Positions 37,260 through 49,910 of a stretch of DNA of 64,000 nucleotides are shown piece after piece. The number at the start of each line of letters is the position of its first letter. The stretch's first letter is position 1. Location: contig VYZB01000333.1 in NCBI GenBank assembly GCA_013397455.1, forward strand, positions 707,743-771,742, given 5' to 3'. The notes beneath the pieces are model-generated. The model saw only the letters and a program-made list of their open reading frames with translations, made no database searches and had not been told where the DNA came from. Position numbers and translations under genes: made by a program. Source of the stretch: Crotophaga sulcirostris (lineage: Eukaryota; Chordata; Aves; Cuculiformes; Crotophagidae).

Positions 37260-37345
37260 CACTGTGAACTTTGCTGAACTGATGGGAGTTTCATCACTGA
37301 CTCCAATAGCACTGGTAGTTCATTCTTTGGATTAGGCTCTGTGCC
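37260..37345. repeat. possible ancient repeat remnant, same type as 19690
   Basis: GATGGGAGTTTCATCACTGA, CTCCAATAGCACTGG and TTGGATTAGGCTCTGTGCC resemble the 'AATGGGAGTTTTGCCATTGACTTCAATGG..CAGGATTAGGCCC' motif. The family is unnamed here. Confidence 0.4.
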
Positions 37346-37439
37346 ACAGCCTGATACTTTCTGCATAATGAGGCCCATAAAGTTTATCTGGAAAACCAAA
37401 AAATATTAGGTCAACTTGTAATCACTCTGCTTTTTTTCT

Positions 37440-37575
37440 TCTCGGACAGCTTGTTTCAGTCAGCACTACAGTCTCTGCTCGGCACTGCCGATGGAAGCTG
37501 CTCAGCCCTCCTTAGGGGAGCTCTGCCGGAGCCAGCGGCCTCTGCGCAGCTTCAGCTGGTTTAGGCAGCACTGAT
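37440..37575. promoter_or_regulatory. GC-rich segment with six CpGs, candidate regulatory element
   Basis: CTCGGAC, CTCGGCACTGCCGATGG, GCCGGAGCCAGCGGCC and TGCGCAGC cluster within about 110 bp of a CpG-poor intron. No coding frame. Confidence 0.3.
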
Positions 37576-38504
37576 GTTAATTTATTAGTATGCATTACCC
37601 AAATTCAAAGACTTTCCAAGGAAGTTTGACTGCAGCAGTAGCATTCTGATTTATGAAGCTTGGTTATCATTTTTAACCCACAGCCCTATCCCCAGCCTGA
37701 CTCGACTGACAATGACATATATATACCCAACGTGTCTGTCAAAGCCTCGCAGGCTGACTCCTCATTCCCATGGCATCTCTCCCCTGCGCTGAAGACCAGT
37801 TACACCCCACTCCCTGTGGGCAGGTCAGCTGGGCACTTTGACAATGCCCATAACTGGCTCCATTCATAGGTATCAGTGCAAACCTCTGCCCAGAAGCAAT
37901 TCATGCCAAAAAAACCCATATCCATTTTTACAAAACCAACTCTGTGTATTTCAAGCTTCCACTGCAGCCTCTACTGCAGAGTTAGAGATTGTCAGACAAA
38001 TCAGGCTTGCAAAAAAAAAGAAAACCAGAAATCTGATACCAGACATATGACTGTATATGCCTACTTGTGTGCCACATGGGTATTTGTTTGTTACTTCTAA
38101 ATATGGTTGTAAAATGTTCCCTTCTCCCTCAATGCCAGACCGCCAAATTTTCAATAAACCACTTCAGAACATATTTGAACATGCCTGCTTAATAGGAGCA
38201 AAATGTCATACAACCAAAGCATCCTTTCCACACGGAGAGAGAGCACTCCGCACTACAAATGTACAGTAAATGCAGCGAGAGGAGGTATAGGCAGTTACGG
38301 AGATCACAGTGACGGAAACACGCCTGTCTGGAGTCTAAAAGAATTACATTAAAGGTGCTTGAACGTCATTTTAAGAGTCTGTATCTTGACATCAAGCAGC
38401 CAAAGATGCTTTCATGGTCTTTCTTCAAACAAGAAGGCAGAAACACAAACAGGGATTTTCTTTTATGATCAGCAAGATAAAAACTGAGTACAAATGCTGA
38501 TGTG
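37576..38504. other. unique intron sequence
   Basis: Several overlapping short frames at 37660-38269 have no recognisable product; nothing else is seen. Confidence 0.5.
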
Positions 38505-38672
38505 TTCATTCCCACAGCAATCCCACAAAATTATCCCACTGTTATTCCCATTTTACAGATGAGGAACTGAGCCACAGAAATACTCTCTGGTTTTAAAGGT
38601 GGCTTAAAAAAAATAAGCTGAGGACGCTGAGTTCACATCCAGTGTTTGAGCTACAAAACCAGCATTCATCCT
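38505..38672 (-). mobile_element. MIR-type CORE-SINE fragment
   Basis: Plus-strand TTATTCCCATTTTACAGATG and AGGAACTGAGCCACAGAAA are the reverse complement of the MIR core block (consensus ATTTTACAGATGAGGAAACTGAGGCACAGA). Weaker similarity extends on both sides, including the expected CACAGC-AA-CCCAC segment. Ends are approximate. Confidence 0.8.
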
Positions 38673-39639
38673 TCATAATAAGGTCAACTTTTCATTCAGT
38701 AACTATGAAGGTGCTGAAGGAATTCAGTAAATCCTTCTGTAAAAGCTGCTAAAAGCTACATGGCATTAAGATGAAAACTAGTAAACCTGAGCTCTAAGTA
38801 ACATATCCACTCAAGCAGGCTCCAAAGAAAACATGGAAAATGGGTGTTTCATTGCTGAGGCAAGAAAGAGCAAACCAAAATGTCTTTGCAGATGAGTTTG
38901 TTTGTGTAAGCAATGTGCTTTTGCTGAGAGACTGGTGTGCGCAAAAAGAATATATTTTTGGTATGTTCACTTAAATTACCAGCAATCTAAGGGTGCAAAG
39001 TGATAGCTTTCTCCCCACAACTTCTTCCAGTGAAGATGCCCATCAGCTGAAAGCCCTTCTCCCTGGGGTGACCTTTCTTGTTTTATGATCGGGCACACGG
39101 CCATTTTATTTCAACTTGTTTCGAGAAAACTGCTTGTTAGATGTTGATTTCCAGCAGATACTGCCTTCTGAAAAGAATCTTCCTGGGCAGTGTTTCACTT
39201 GGAATGCTAACGGGATCAATGTGAAACCCCTCTCACTCTGTATCTCCATATTCAGGGCCATTTACACCATTTCACAGAAATACGTTTATGGGTGAGGATG
39301 CACATCGGCCTGACTGTTGCTGGTTTGTTCCTAACTGCAGTGTTAAAGAAGAATGCAGAAAACGGTCCTAGAAAAATAGTCCTGGTGGGCAAGCTGGCTC
39401 CTGGAAGAGGCAACACAGGGACAAATTACAGAGCCCAGAGCCCTGCCAAACAAAACAGCTTTGGCACAAGTTTCAACATTCCCCCTAACAATTTTTATCA
39501 GGCAGCTATTAGGAGTACTTCACAGCCTGCTCAGCTCCTCCTCACTTTGTTTTCTTTATTTAAACAAAATTACAGGCTCTCATTTCACTCGCGTGGCAAA
39601 AGGGCCCCATAACCCTCTGTATCCTTGGCTCTGTCACTG
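38673..39639. other. unique intron sequence
   Basis: Segment 39080-39300 is CpG-containing and repeat-free, and may belong with the candidate element to its right. Confidence 0.4.
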
Positions 39640-40080
39640 TGCTTGCTGACCCTACAGTGAGCAGGCTCTGACCACCAAATGCGAGCGGAATAAATTATCG
39701 CTGACACTCCAATATTTAATTATGCAGCTGTCAGAGCGGCCCTTTCGAAATTCATTTTAATAAAGTGGGAACTTTTTCCTTTCAAGGTTAGAGCCAGGGG
39801 AGTCACCTTCTGTGTCAGGCTGAGGTCTCCACCATGAGCTTTGCATTCTTCCCCGAGAAGCCTGTCACTTGGCCTGATAGAGGGACCAGATAACGGCACC
39901 GTTGTCTATTGGCCTCCCCCGCCCTGCCTGAATGAACATCCTTCATTTAAACCCACAATAATGAGGACCTCAAAGTCAGGCAGGCAGCCACAAGGGCAGC
40001 TCGTCAGGGGAAAAAAAATGGCTTCTTATTATAAAATTCACTTCATGTTATAGCTGCAATCTAAAAGCAATCATGTTCAT
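39640..40080. promoter_or_regulatory. candidate conserved enhancer-like element
   Basis: A 440-bp repeat-free block dense in recognisable cores: TTTAATTATGCAG (homeodomain), CAGCTG (39725 region), TTCGAAATTC, AGATAA (GATA) overlapping an inverted MYB-type pair AACGG-CA-CCGTT at 39892-39903, and TATTGG (CCAAT-like on the minus strand). CpG content is above the local background. Its character resembles deeply conserved vertebrate non-coding elements, but this is a judgement from composition and motifs only. Confidence 0.4.
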
Positions 40081-42939
40081 CTCACCGTTTTAACTGGTTA
40101 ACCAGAAATACTTAACATATTAAAAAAATGTGAACAGAAACCAAATGTACGAAGCCACAGCAGCCTGTATTTATCTACACCGAGCTCAGACAAGGAGAGA
40201 CACATCACTTTGTATTTTGCTCTAAGCAAAGTATCTCATCAGGTCTTTTTTTTTTTGTCAAATATTTAGATAAAAAAGCTATACAAATGAAACTCTTCCT
40301 AAAATGGAGTGACAGTATGTAATGTACACATACCATGAGGTATCCTGTGCACTGATCATAAGTACTTCATAAAATACTGGAAGGAAAAGCTGCTGTGTGT
40401 ATACATAGTGACACATACACATACATAGACACAGAAAGAGTCTATTTATATGCACATGAAACAACTCTATAATAAAGTGCTTCTCATAAGAAACCCCTCC
40501 TCCATGAAAACTGTTATAAAACGTGGCCATCTCTCAATAGAATCTTCATATTAGCAGACCCCTGATTTCTAAACTTCTGATTTTTTCAGTGTGCAACTGG
40601 GAGAAAAACAGACATAAGTTTACTATGAACAGCCCAAAATGACATGAGCAAGAATGCAGTTGACCTAATGAAGAAGAGAAAGAAAAACAAGCAAAAAACA
40701 TACCCTGAATGCATTCCAAATCTTCACAACACCTCTAATTTCCAAGGAGCAATGTTAATAAAAACTTTGACTTAACAAGCTCTATTTCTTCCCCAGGTTC
40801 CTATGGTGCTGTGTAAGCCCTGGAGATTCAGCTACGCAACATTTTCCCAAGTATGATTATACATCTTTTACACCTGGGGAAGTGAAAAACACATAAATTT
40901 TGTGCAGGCTGGGAATTAAAGCTCTTAGGGAAGCTCTACATCTCTCAGTTTAAATCAAAAGAACTTTTGCTAATGAGAAAGAAGTTAATGGAACCCCATC
41001 TCACATCCCATAGGTGTTGAGTGACCTATCCCAAGACACAAAGTGTCCCAGGAAAAGAAATTCAAGCTTTTGCAAATATGTTTTTGACTTAATTTGATCC
41101 TCAGTGAAGTCACAGCCAAGAGAGAACAATATGAGTCACTAGTACAAAATGTTTTATTTTCTGGATTCATTAGCACTAATGAAGACCAGGTGTGAGGTAT
41201 CGGGGGAAATGCTGTGCATAGCAGCTCTCCAGCACGTTCTCCTGCCCAAGTCATGTCTCAACATTTGGTCTTTCGCACTCTTTTTGCAAGGGAGTATGAC
41301 TTGTATCTTCCAAATAATGCACAAAGAAATCACTATCCACAACGCTAGAATAAAAATTTAGTTGTGCATGGAAAAGGGGAGTTCACTGCAGTTTCACAGT
41401 TTTGCCAAATATGCAGGGTTGTGCCACAGGACTTCACATTAAAAAATAAAATTAAAATAGCTCACTTATTGGCTGTTTTCAACATGAGATCAGAACTTCC
41501 CTCTGAAAATGAGACTTTTTTTTACCACTATTTCCTTCTGATCCTTCTCTCATACCCAGCTAAAATGGCTAATAACGCACATCAGGGCTTATCTCATCCT
41601 AAACAAGAAGCTTTGCGTGCATGTGGTTGCTCTTATCCTCCTTTTGCCAATGGAGTTATCTGATACCTTCAGAGGCTGAGCGAGGAGTTAATTGAGTTGA
41701 ATGACCCTTAGGTGGTAGCCATCGCACTGGACTTGTGTACAATACCAAGGGTGACATCTTGTGTCTTAGAAGCCTTGATTAAGTTGTTTGAACCTGGGTC
41801 TTGGACAGTTATTTATTAGTTGCACATGAAGCACACAGCCAACGGGGCCCCGCTTCCAAGCAGTCTATGCATGGGTTTGTACAATGAATAATAACTGCCA
41901 GTCTTTTTTTACAACTTGTACTAAGATTATCTCCCACTGCTTCTTGCTTTAGTTTTAGCTGTGTCATTTAACTTTGCTAGAGACAAACATTTTGACACAT
42001 TGCTGGCATTTTGGCCTCAGGATGTACAAAGCTGTATGTGTCTTCTCATTGGCTTGGAGTTCACCATAGATGCTTACCATGTGGAGATCATGCTCCAGGA
42101 ACCAAAAGTAAACACCTAACGCATAAAGAAAATGTATTTATACTCTATTATGAACCTGGGCTAACCAGTACCTTAAAGCATTATTGTTTTCAGTGTGGTT
42201 TAACTGGGCAGCTTCAGCTTCACACAAGCACAATACACGTGAAAGTTTCTGATGTGATGAACACCTCACTCCAAGCAGCACAGTTCACCTCCTAGTGTCA
42301 ATCCAAACAGATTTGCTGAATCCTACTTGTCACTAATTTTTACATTGGAAAATAATTACAGAACAAAGCATCAGAGAAAAAAAAATAATAAGCCTATCAA
42401 TTTGGTGTGATGTGCACACATAAACATGCCAAGCATCCCAGCCAAGCAACACATAAAAATGAACAATTCTTGAATGTACAGAACAGCAAAGGCTGTGGTT
42501 CTCGCACAATAACAGGGTAAGTGCAAATAAATTCTGAGTCAATGAGAAAGATTACACTAACCTGGCATTGGGAGAGTTTTCAGTCCACAAATTCCTTCAC
42601 AACTGAGTAAATTTAAAGAAATAAAACTAGATTGAGCATTGCTTTAATACCTGCTGGGATAGTTTCCCACACTGTTCACTGACTTGTTAAATATGAAAAA
42701 GATTTGCCTAGCAAAGCCACACTGAGGAATACAGTCACAGATGAGTTAATTGTTCACTCCTCAGATCTTACAATTTCTATTTTTGTTTAAATATAACCTG
42801 TTATTATAACAAGAATATTCCCTGGCCTTGTGTACAAGATTCAAATATAATCAGCGATATCACACTGTCCCTTAATAGAAGGTGCAATATAAAAAAGATC
42901 ATTTAAGATGCCAGTAGCTTCCCTCCTGACCCTGCCTGG
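40081..42939. other. unique intron sequence
   Basis: T-run at 40243-40255, short CA-like patch at 40408-40432. No element or coding frame supported. Confidence 0.5.
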
Positions 42940-43215
42940 CTGAGAGGCAAATTGCATTAGAAAATGACATGCCATTCATCTCACGAGTAGTTGCAGGAAC
43001 ATTTAGCTAATTAAATGATTAATAAATTTAACACTGCTTTATAATTTCATTTAGCCATGTTGGAAATCACACGGTGCACTGCGTGTGCACGGAATGAGAT
43101 TAGGTGGGAGTTGTGGGTTTCACCGGCTGCCCTGGTAATTGAGATTAGTCTATTACTACAGCGACCTTTTTAACTTTTATATTCTCTTGTTAAAGTGAAA
43201 TAAAATTTTATTCAC
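42940..43215. promoter_or_regulatory. candidate conserved non-coding element rich in TAAT cores
   Basis: TTAGCTAATTAAATGATTAA and TAATTTCATTTAGCC are followed by the near-palindrome GTGCACTGCGTGTGCAC, and then TGGTAATTGAGATTAGTC. It is repeat-free. Clustered homeodomain-type cores next to a CpG-containing segment are typical of developmental enhancers. No alignment available. Confidence 0.35.
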
Positions 43216-45322
43216 TTTTAAGGCGTATTTACTTAGTGGAATTTACATGAAATGAAAGAAATACTAAGCTAAGAAGCATTCTTGGTACCTGCTCATTCTC
43301 TTTTTATGCTTTTAACCATATTTTACACCCTTTTAAGAATTCTTGCTTTAATTTGGCAGACCACCACCATCACAGCACGCTTGGAACCAAATTCCATCAC
43401 TCAAAAACATCTCGTCAAACCCATCCCCAAATGATGCAAACCCAAATGGCAGTGAACCATGGTAAACACACAGAACCTGGTAAACACACAAAAGCTCTAG
43501 CCTAGATGTGCCTACAGACCCCCATGTTTACGGTGGCTTTATCTGGAAACGCCTCAGGAGTTGTAGTTCTGTGGTGACTCTGTTCTAGCACAGTCAGCTA
43601 AACAGGTGGGATGCTGCAGTTGTTATCAGCTGGGGACAGGAGCTGCCTTCACCTTCTAGCAAAGCCTCCCACTTCTTCTGTGTCCATCCACACACACCAC
43701 TTTTGACAAAGGGACCCAAGTTATTCACAAGCGTCATAATTCACTACATAATTATTTATCTGTAAAATCAGTGCTAAACACAGTTTCTGAAGAGCAGGAG
43801 AAGACCCAGAGGGAAAAGTTTATCCATGTTTTACCCAGTTTATAGTTGGAATTGTAGGTTGCTGCCGGCGTGTGGTACACTCCAGTTTGGTGCATTACCT
43901 CAAGGAAAGAAAATCAATTCACAGTTTTACTGTGATTAATACTGAAATGCATTCCTAACGTTTCTGTATAACAACTACAGACACTGTGTCTTCAGACAGT
44001 CAGCACAGGTTCAAAGGTTCATATCCAGGTAGTTCAAACAGCCAAACTCAAAACCCCCACAAGAAATAACCTTCATCTATCCAGACAGTTTGCAGTTATC
44101 TTAATGTTAAAAGCATAAACATCTATCCACATAAAATCTATTTCAGCAGTAAAAGAACTCATTTTACCAGTTCTTGGAAAACTTGTCAAATTACTGACAC
44201 TTAAGCCAACTCAGAACAAATTTTCAATCAATATGTCTAATGCTAGGAGGGATGTTTAATGTGTTTCAATTTTGAACAGATGTGTGTTTATAATGTAGAA
44301 AATAAATGAATTAAAACGCATATCATTACTGGAAACTGATTTCTATTTGAAGTGCATGCTAACCCATTTCAGAAAGTATATTTGAAAAGGATATGTCAGA
44401 GCAGTGTTGGCTTTTGCCTGAGATCCTGATCACTCAAGAAAGGGATAAACTACTTGATAGACTGTTCGTACAATATGGATATAAAATATATGTTGACTGA
44501 AGTGAAACAACATCGTGGAAATGGGATGTGACAAGAGTAAGTAATGGTTCCGCTCACTTACTCTGGTAAAATAAAACTCCAATACAGATGGGCCCAACAT
44601 GTGGGAGAAAGAAACCTTTATTAGCAAATGCATTAAATATAGCAACTACAGCAGCAATTTCCTCTTGGAGGCAAAAAAAAACGCCAAACAAATTATAAGT
44701 GATAATTACAACAGCTATTTACTCTGATAATCTGAAGGGAGAAATGTTCCTGGACTTCCAAAACAGTACTGTCCCCACAGATGTGAAGGATCCTCAACAG
44801 GCAGAGCCCTCTTTTGACTCAGAGGCAGAAGTCCACTTGTCATCCAATAGTCCAGATTTTCACTCAACACTGCAGGGCTATCTTCTTGAAAAAAGCCAAG
44901 CTTGCAGTCATGAGGGACCAGTAATGTGGGGTAATCACGACCCCCCCTTGCTATTTTTAGATATGACTAATGTAGGTGTCTAATGTCTAGATATCCTTTA
45001 CCATCAGTGGAGAAAAAGGCACTTTTTGAGAACAGTTCATCTGACCTAATTTAGTCATTTACCCTCAAGTGTGGTATTGAAGTGCTGCCTTCTCTCCTTG
45101 GACTATAAACACAATCAAAACCTGTTATTTTTATGAAAAAAAATCCTGTCACTAAGCTGCAAGCTCTTGACAAGTACTGAAAAACAGTAAATCCACCCAC
45201 AGCCCTCCAGAACTAAGCTCCTTCTCTTGAACCCTGTGCAGGATGAGAAGTGGCTGAAATGCCCCTGTAACAGATGCAAGATATTCAGTGTATTCACAGA
45301 CCGAGCAGCTTTGACTTAGGAA
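43216..45322. other. unique intron sequence
   Basis: No recognised repeat or gene. Confidence 0.5.
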
Positions 45323-45383
45323 GTCATGGAATCATAGAACGCTTTGGGTTGGAAGGGACATTTACAGGTCATCTAGTCCAAGT
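45323..45383 (-). mobile_element. short CR1 3' end fragment
   Basis: GTCATGGAATCATAGAACGC then TTTGGGTTGGAAGGGACATT and CATCTAGTCCAAG. Only about 60 bp of the 3' end are present. Confidence 0.85.
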
Positions 45384-48300
45384 ACTTTGAAAACTGATTC
45401 TTCCGTTCAGGGCTTTCCCAGGATTGGTCAGTTATGGCATTTTATTTTCTTATTTTCTTTCCTTACTGGAGTGGTCATTGGCATTTAGATGGATATGTTA
45501 TTTCTGCCAAGGAAGATAATATATGAAGCTGATGACCCAATGACATGTGCTCTATAGACAGTATCTTACAAATACCAGAGGGAATACTGTTTTCTATAAA
45601 AACAATGACATATGTATAATGGAAGCTCTGCCTCTAAAAAATACAGCTCTTGTACACTGGGTTTTCTAGAACTGAAAGTGTAATGTGACTTTTATTTCTT
45701 GGAAACAGAGATTATTTATGTTGGCAACCGCAGACATGACAGGATCTAAACAGCCATTAGCCACTCGCAACTTTGAGAAGCTAGAAAACCTATCCAATTT
45801 TTCCAGGAACTTCCGTCCTCTAGTGTCTCCCTAAGTCATGAATCATATTCCTTCAGAGGAGATCAACTGGGGGTTTATTAAAAGAGAAAAAATCTATAAA
45901 AAAAAACTTGTTGCAAACAAATAGATGAGATTTAACAGAAAGGCTGGTGGAACTGTATTAATAAGAAATTTGGTCTACAGAAAAATGTGACAAATCTTGA
46001 GTAGATTGATGTATTTTTTTAACTGTTCTTTTTTTTGCATTTCTGGTCTAAAGTTAGATCTTGTGAGGATCTGATAGCACTGAATTTTCAGGATTGAAAA
46101 TGGTCATGATTAAAAGCACTTTGACCTTTTAAATATAGGTAGTTTTGTCCACTTCCATGTACATAGTGTCCACTTTTGCATCAAGGTAAGTTGCCATCCA
46201 CATTCAGTTTTAACTTAAATGCACCTTAATGGCCCCCACTATGAGTTCTAATAGTGTGCACTGATGTGGGAACTACGGTCATTGTTTATCATTCACACTG
46301 GGAAACAGTGTAAGGTCAAGCTTGTGTGTCAGTAAGTAGCTTTTAATTACCTCATACAAAAGATAAAAATTCCAGTAAATAAATAAAACACTGAATTCCA
46401 GTAAAGGCAATATGAATTTTGACGTTGGCTTGAGTGAAGCTACAATTTCATCCAGGGTTACTGAACGTGCAGTTGTGTATGGACTTTCCTGTACATGTAT
46501 CCAAGTCTTCGTAGTTCAAGATTTCATATTGCTTATTGTCAAGTGGAAAACAAAACCTTTAAAAGCATCTCATTCAAATGGCACGTGGAAGGTCTGCATA
46601 TGAGCATGATATCAATCACCTTTTTTTACAATCATTATATATATAAAATGAGTTTATCCATGCTGATAAACCTGTGTCATCACTAGGGGCAAGAATCATG
46701 TAGGTCAAAGCCACATTATCCACTTGGCCATATGAGGTTTCCAGGACAAGATCAAAAGTATTAATGGGAAATTATTTCCTTCTTCTGAAAACTGTTAAAG
46801 CCACATTAATTATCCATTGTCAGCAATGGATCAAATGCTATAGAGCTGTCATGGCTACAGGACAGCCTTTGCAGACTGTGACACACTTGCTGTCTTGACT
46901 CGAAATGTGCTATATAATCCCATCACGTGCAGACCCTCTCTGGGCAATGGCTGGGCTACTGTGACATGTGAAAAAACAAATGTTTCTTCTAGAACCTTGG
47001 CTGATGGTTCTGATTCAAAACAACACTCAGAAAAGGCGGCTAAATCAACACCAAAGGTAGTACAACTGACTCTAAACTCACTTAGGTCTTCTGAATTGCA
47101 TCCAAATTATATCTAGCCTTCTCCAAATTAGGCAGTGTGAGTATCACCCATAAGGAATTTTTTGACTACAGTCCCCTGGTCATGGAAAACTGGCTGTGCA
47201 GGTCATGTCGGAGTTTGGAAATAGCTGTTGCCCAGTTACCAGCCAGACCAGTGCCCTCTACCCATATGTCCCACCATAACTCTTTTCGTGCTTTCTACCA
47301 TCATCTACTTTCAATTTAAATCCATGCTCTCATACAAACTAACAAGTAAATAAAAGCAGAAATGGTATTTTTTAAAAGTAATGAAACAATTTCTATTTCT
47401 CTGTAAGTATTTAACTAGTAGTGACAAAGCAGTTATTTTTCACACTTGAAAAAGCACGATGATATCTCAGTTACCAAGAGGTGGTAAACTGAAGTGTTGT
47501 CAGCAGTGGGATTAAAAACCTTGAGTTGCATTTCTAATGGTGATTTAGGAGCTAAAAGATATCAAAGTCATGATGGGTATGATCTGACATCCTGACTATT
47601 GAAATTGGGATGTATTTAGCTAAAGTTAATACAACAGACACAAATACTCCAAGAGGAAAGAATCCCTAAATCTGATCCCGAGTTACTTGCTGGTGTCCAC
47701 AGCAGACTGGGAGCTTCACATGGCAGTCTGCTGTTGCCTCTGGACATTGCTGAAGTTCTAGGAAGAATCCATGCATTGGCTGAACCAATTCTCCTGGTTC
47801 AATCAGACAAGAGCAGTCTGGACGTTCCAGCCCTGCTGTACGTAAAGATATGCTGCAGGGTATTTTTACACATTGTTATTTCTGTATGTTGACCATAAAG
47901 TGAATTCCAGCCTGAATCTATCCACATAAGTCTCACTGCTGCTTTCCCCTCCCCCAAAGAGTACACTTGAATGCATCTTGAATGCTGCCTCAGTAAAACT
48001 GTTAGATACACAGTATGTGTAATGCTATTAGAAGTAAAAAAACAAACCCTGTTACTTCTGTTAAAGGAACCCTGGCAATTCTTATAGCTCACAGTAATGC
48101 GAATTTAGCTGTTTTAATTTCTTAGGTTGTTTAATTTTAATTGGAATATTGATTCCCAAACTAATTTTTGAGCCATCAAATCCCTACCTTGTAAACCACT
48201 GAGATCAAGCCAGCTAGCTCAATGCATCGAGCTCTGCCAGATCTGACTCTAACCCAGCATGACATATCTTTCAGGGTTATGACTCTCACTAATGGGCTAT

Positions 48301-49770
48301 AATCAAGGCTGCAATCTCTGTGAAGACCCAACACAGTGGTTTGTGGCCAATGGACCTGCATAAACTCACAGACATACACCAGATGCCTCTCCTAGCTCAA
48401 GCTCAAACCACCCTTTGACTTGCTGTGTTACCTGGCTGCACCACACAGAGGAGGCAAATACTCCCACAAGGTCTGCCATCACTGGTTCCACACTCCTGGT
48501 CATGATGGATGATTTTCACTGCTAATGAGGAAGAGAAACTGAGTGTGTGTTGGTTCCCTTCCAACAGCCTATCCTGACTGACAGCTCAGCCTGTGCCTAT
48601 CCACTCAAAAAGAAGTCTGAACTGGAGATGGATTAGTGGTCACATAGGTTCTCCAAATATGGGTTTCCACAAAGCTTGACTCTCTGCCTCTGGGTTAATT
48701 CTAAGCATCCAGCTGATTTTTTGCAGTTGAAAAGAAACTGTACATAATCTGCAGGATGGTGCATTTACCTCATCAGTCACAGAAGTGGAACTGCAGAGCT
48801 ACTCCTGAATAAAGTGACACCAGTATTAAGCAAATCATTACAAGCAGGAAAGAAATAACCAAGGGTGGAAATTTTGGTGGGTGTAAAGTCCAATTCTTCA
48901 CACAAGATGTGCTCGTTCATACAGATTCAGCATTGTTTAGTGTGATCTGCTATAATTACTCAGAATTTGAACCATTTGATCGTACTACATTAAGCTTCAG
49001 TGTTCCTAATTCCTGTTAATAAAAAGCAAATGATTAGCCTCCTACACCTTCTCTGGAACAAGTGCAGGACTATGTGAGAGAATTCAATGTGCAAATCTTT
49101 ATGAAGCCAGTCATAGTTTAGCAAACTAGCAGGATGAGAGATGCTCTCTCTGCTTCTCAGCGCAGGTGTAAGCCTGCGTGTGCATTACTGCCACTCTGCT
49201 ACAAACAGGCTGTGCATTGTACTCCGCTCATCCATCACCCACTCTGTCAACACAGGTCAACTAATCCTGCTCTGTGTGACCTCTGACCAGCACGCCGAAG
49301 GGAGGCAACAAAAATTCAAATGCACTGCTGAGGGAGACAAAATTGCTAAAGCTGCCTTTTCTTCTTGCCGAGACAGGGTAAAACAAACTTCAAAATGCTA
49401 TTAGAGAGCAAACCTCCATAAATGAGAGCAAGTGGTTCTCCAAGTCTTCCCATTTCCTATATCTCAGGTCCTTCAAGTGCTTTCCTATAATGTAGACATT
49501 TTATTGGATTTTGCTCTTAAAGGCTTCTGCCTCAATTCAGTCATTTTACCTCAGTATTTCATGGTTAAAATTAATAACAACAACAAACGCAAGCAGAGGC
49601 ACAGCCCAAACAAGACAAAAGACTGCAGACGCACTGAATCATAGCTGTGAACTCCACAGAGGGAGGTGATTCCCTAGTTTGTTGAGGCAAAACAATAAAA
49701 AAAGTTGATGCCTGATTTAAAATGGTGAGATAAGAAATACATGAAAGTTAAAAGTGAAAGAAGAATCCAT
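45384..49770. other. unique intron sequence
   Basis: No repeat family recognised. A 19-bp word at 48573-48591 is shared exactly with 15077-15095. Confidence 0.5.
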
Positions 49771-49910
49771 CACTGGAAACATTCCAGGCCAGGTTGGATG
49801 GAGCTCCGAGCAATCTGATGTAGTTAAAGATGCCCCTGCTCCTCCAGGGGGGGTGGACTTGGTGAGCTGTAGAAGCCCCTTTCAACCCAAAGCATTCGAT
49901 GATTCTATAA
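49771..49910 (+). mobile_element. diverged CR1 3' end
   Basis: GGCCAGGTTGGATGGAGCTC through CCCTTTCAACCCAAAGCATT to CGATGATTCTATAA on the plus strand. About 140 bp, old. Confidence 0.85.
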
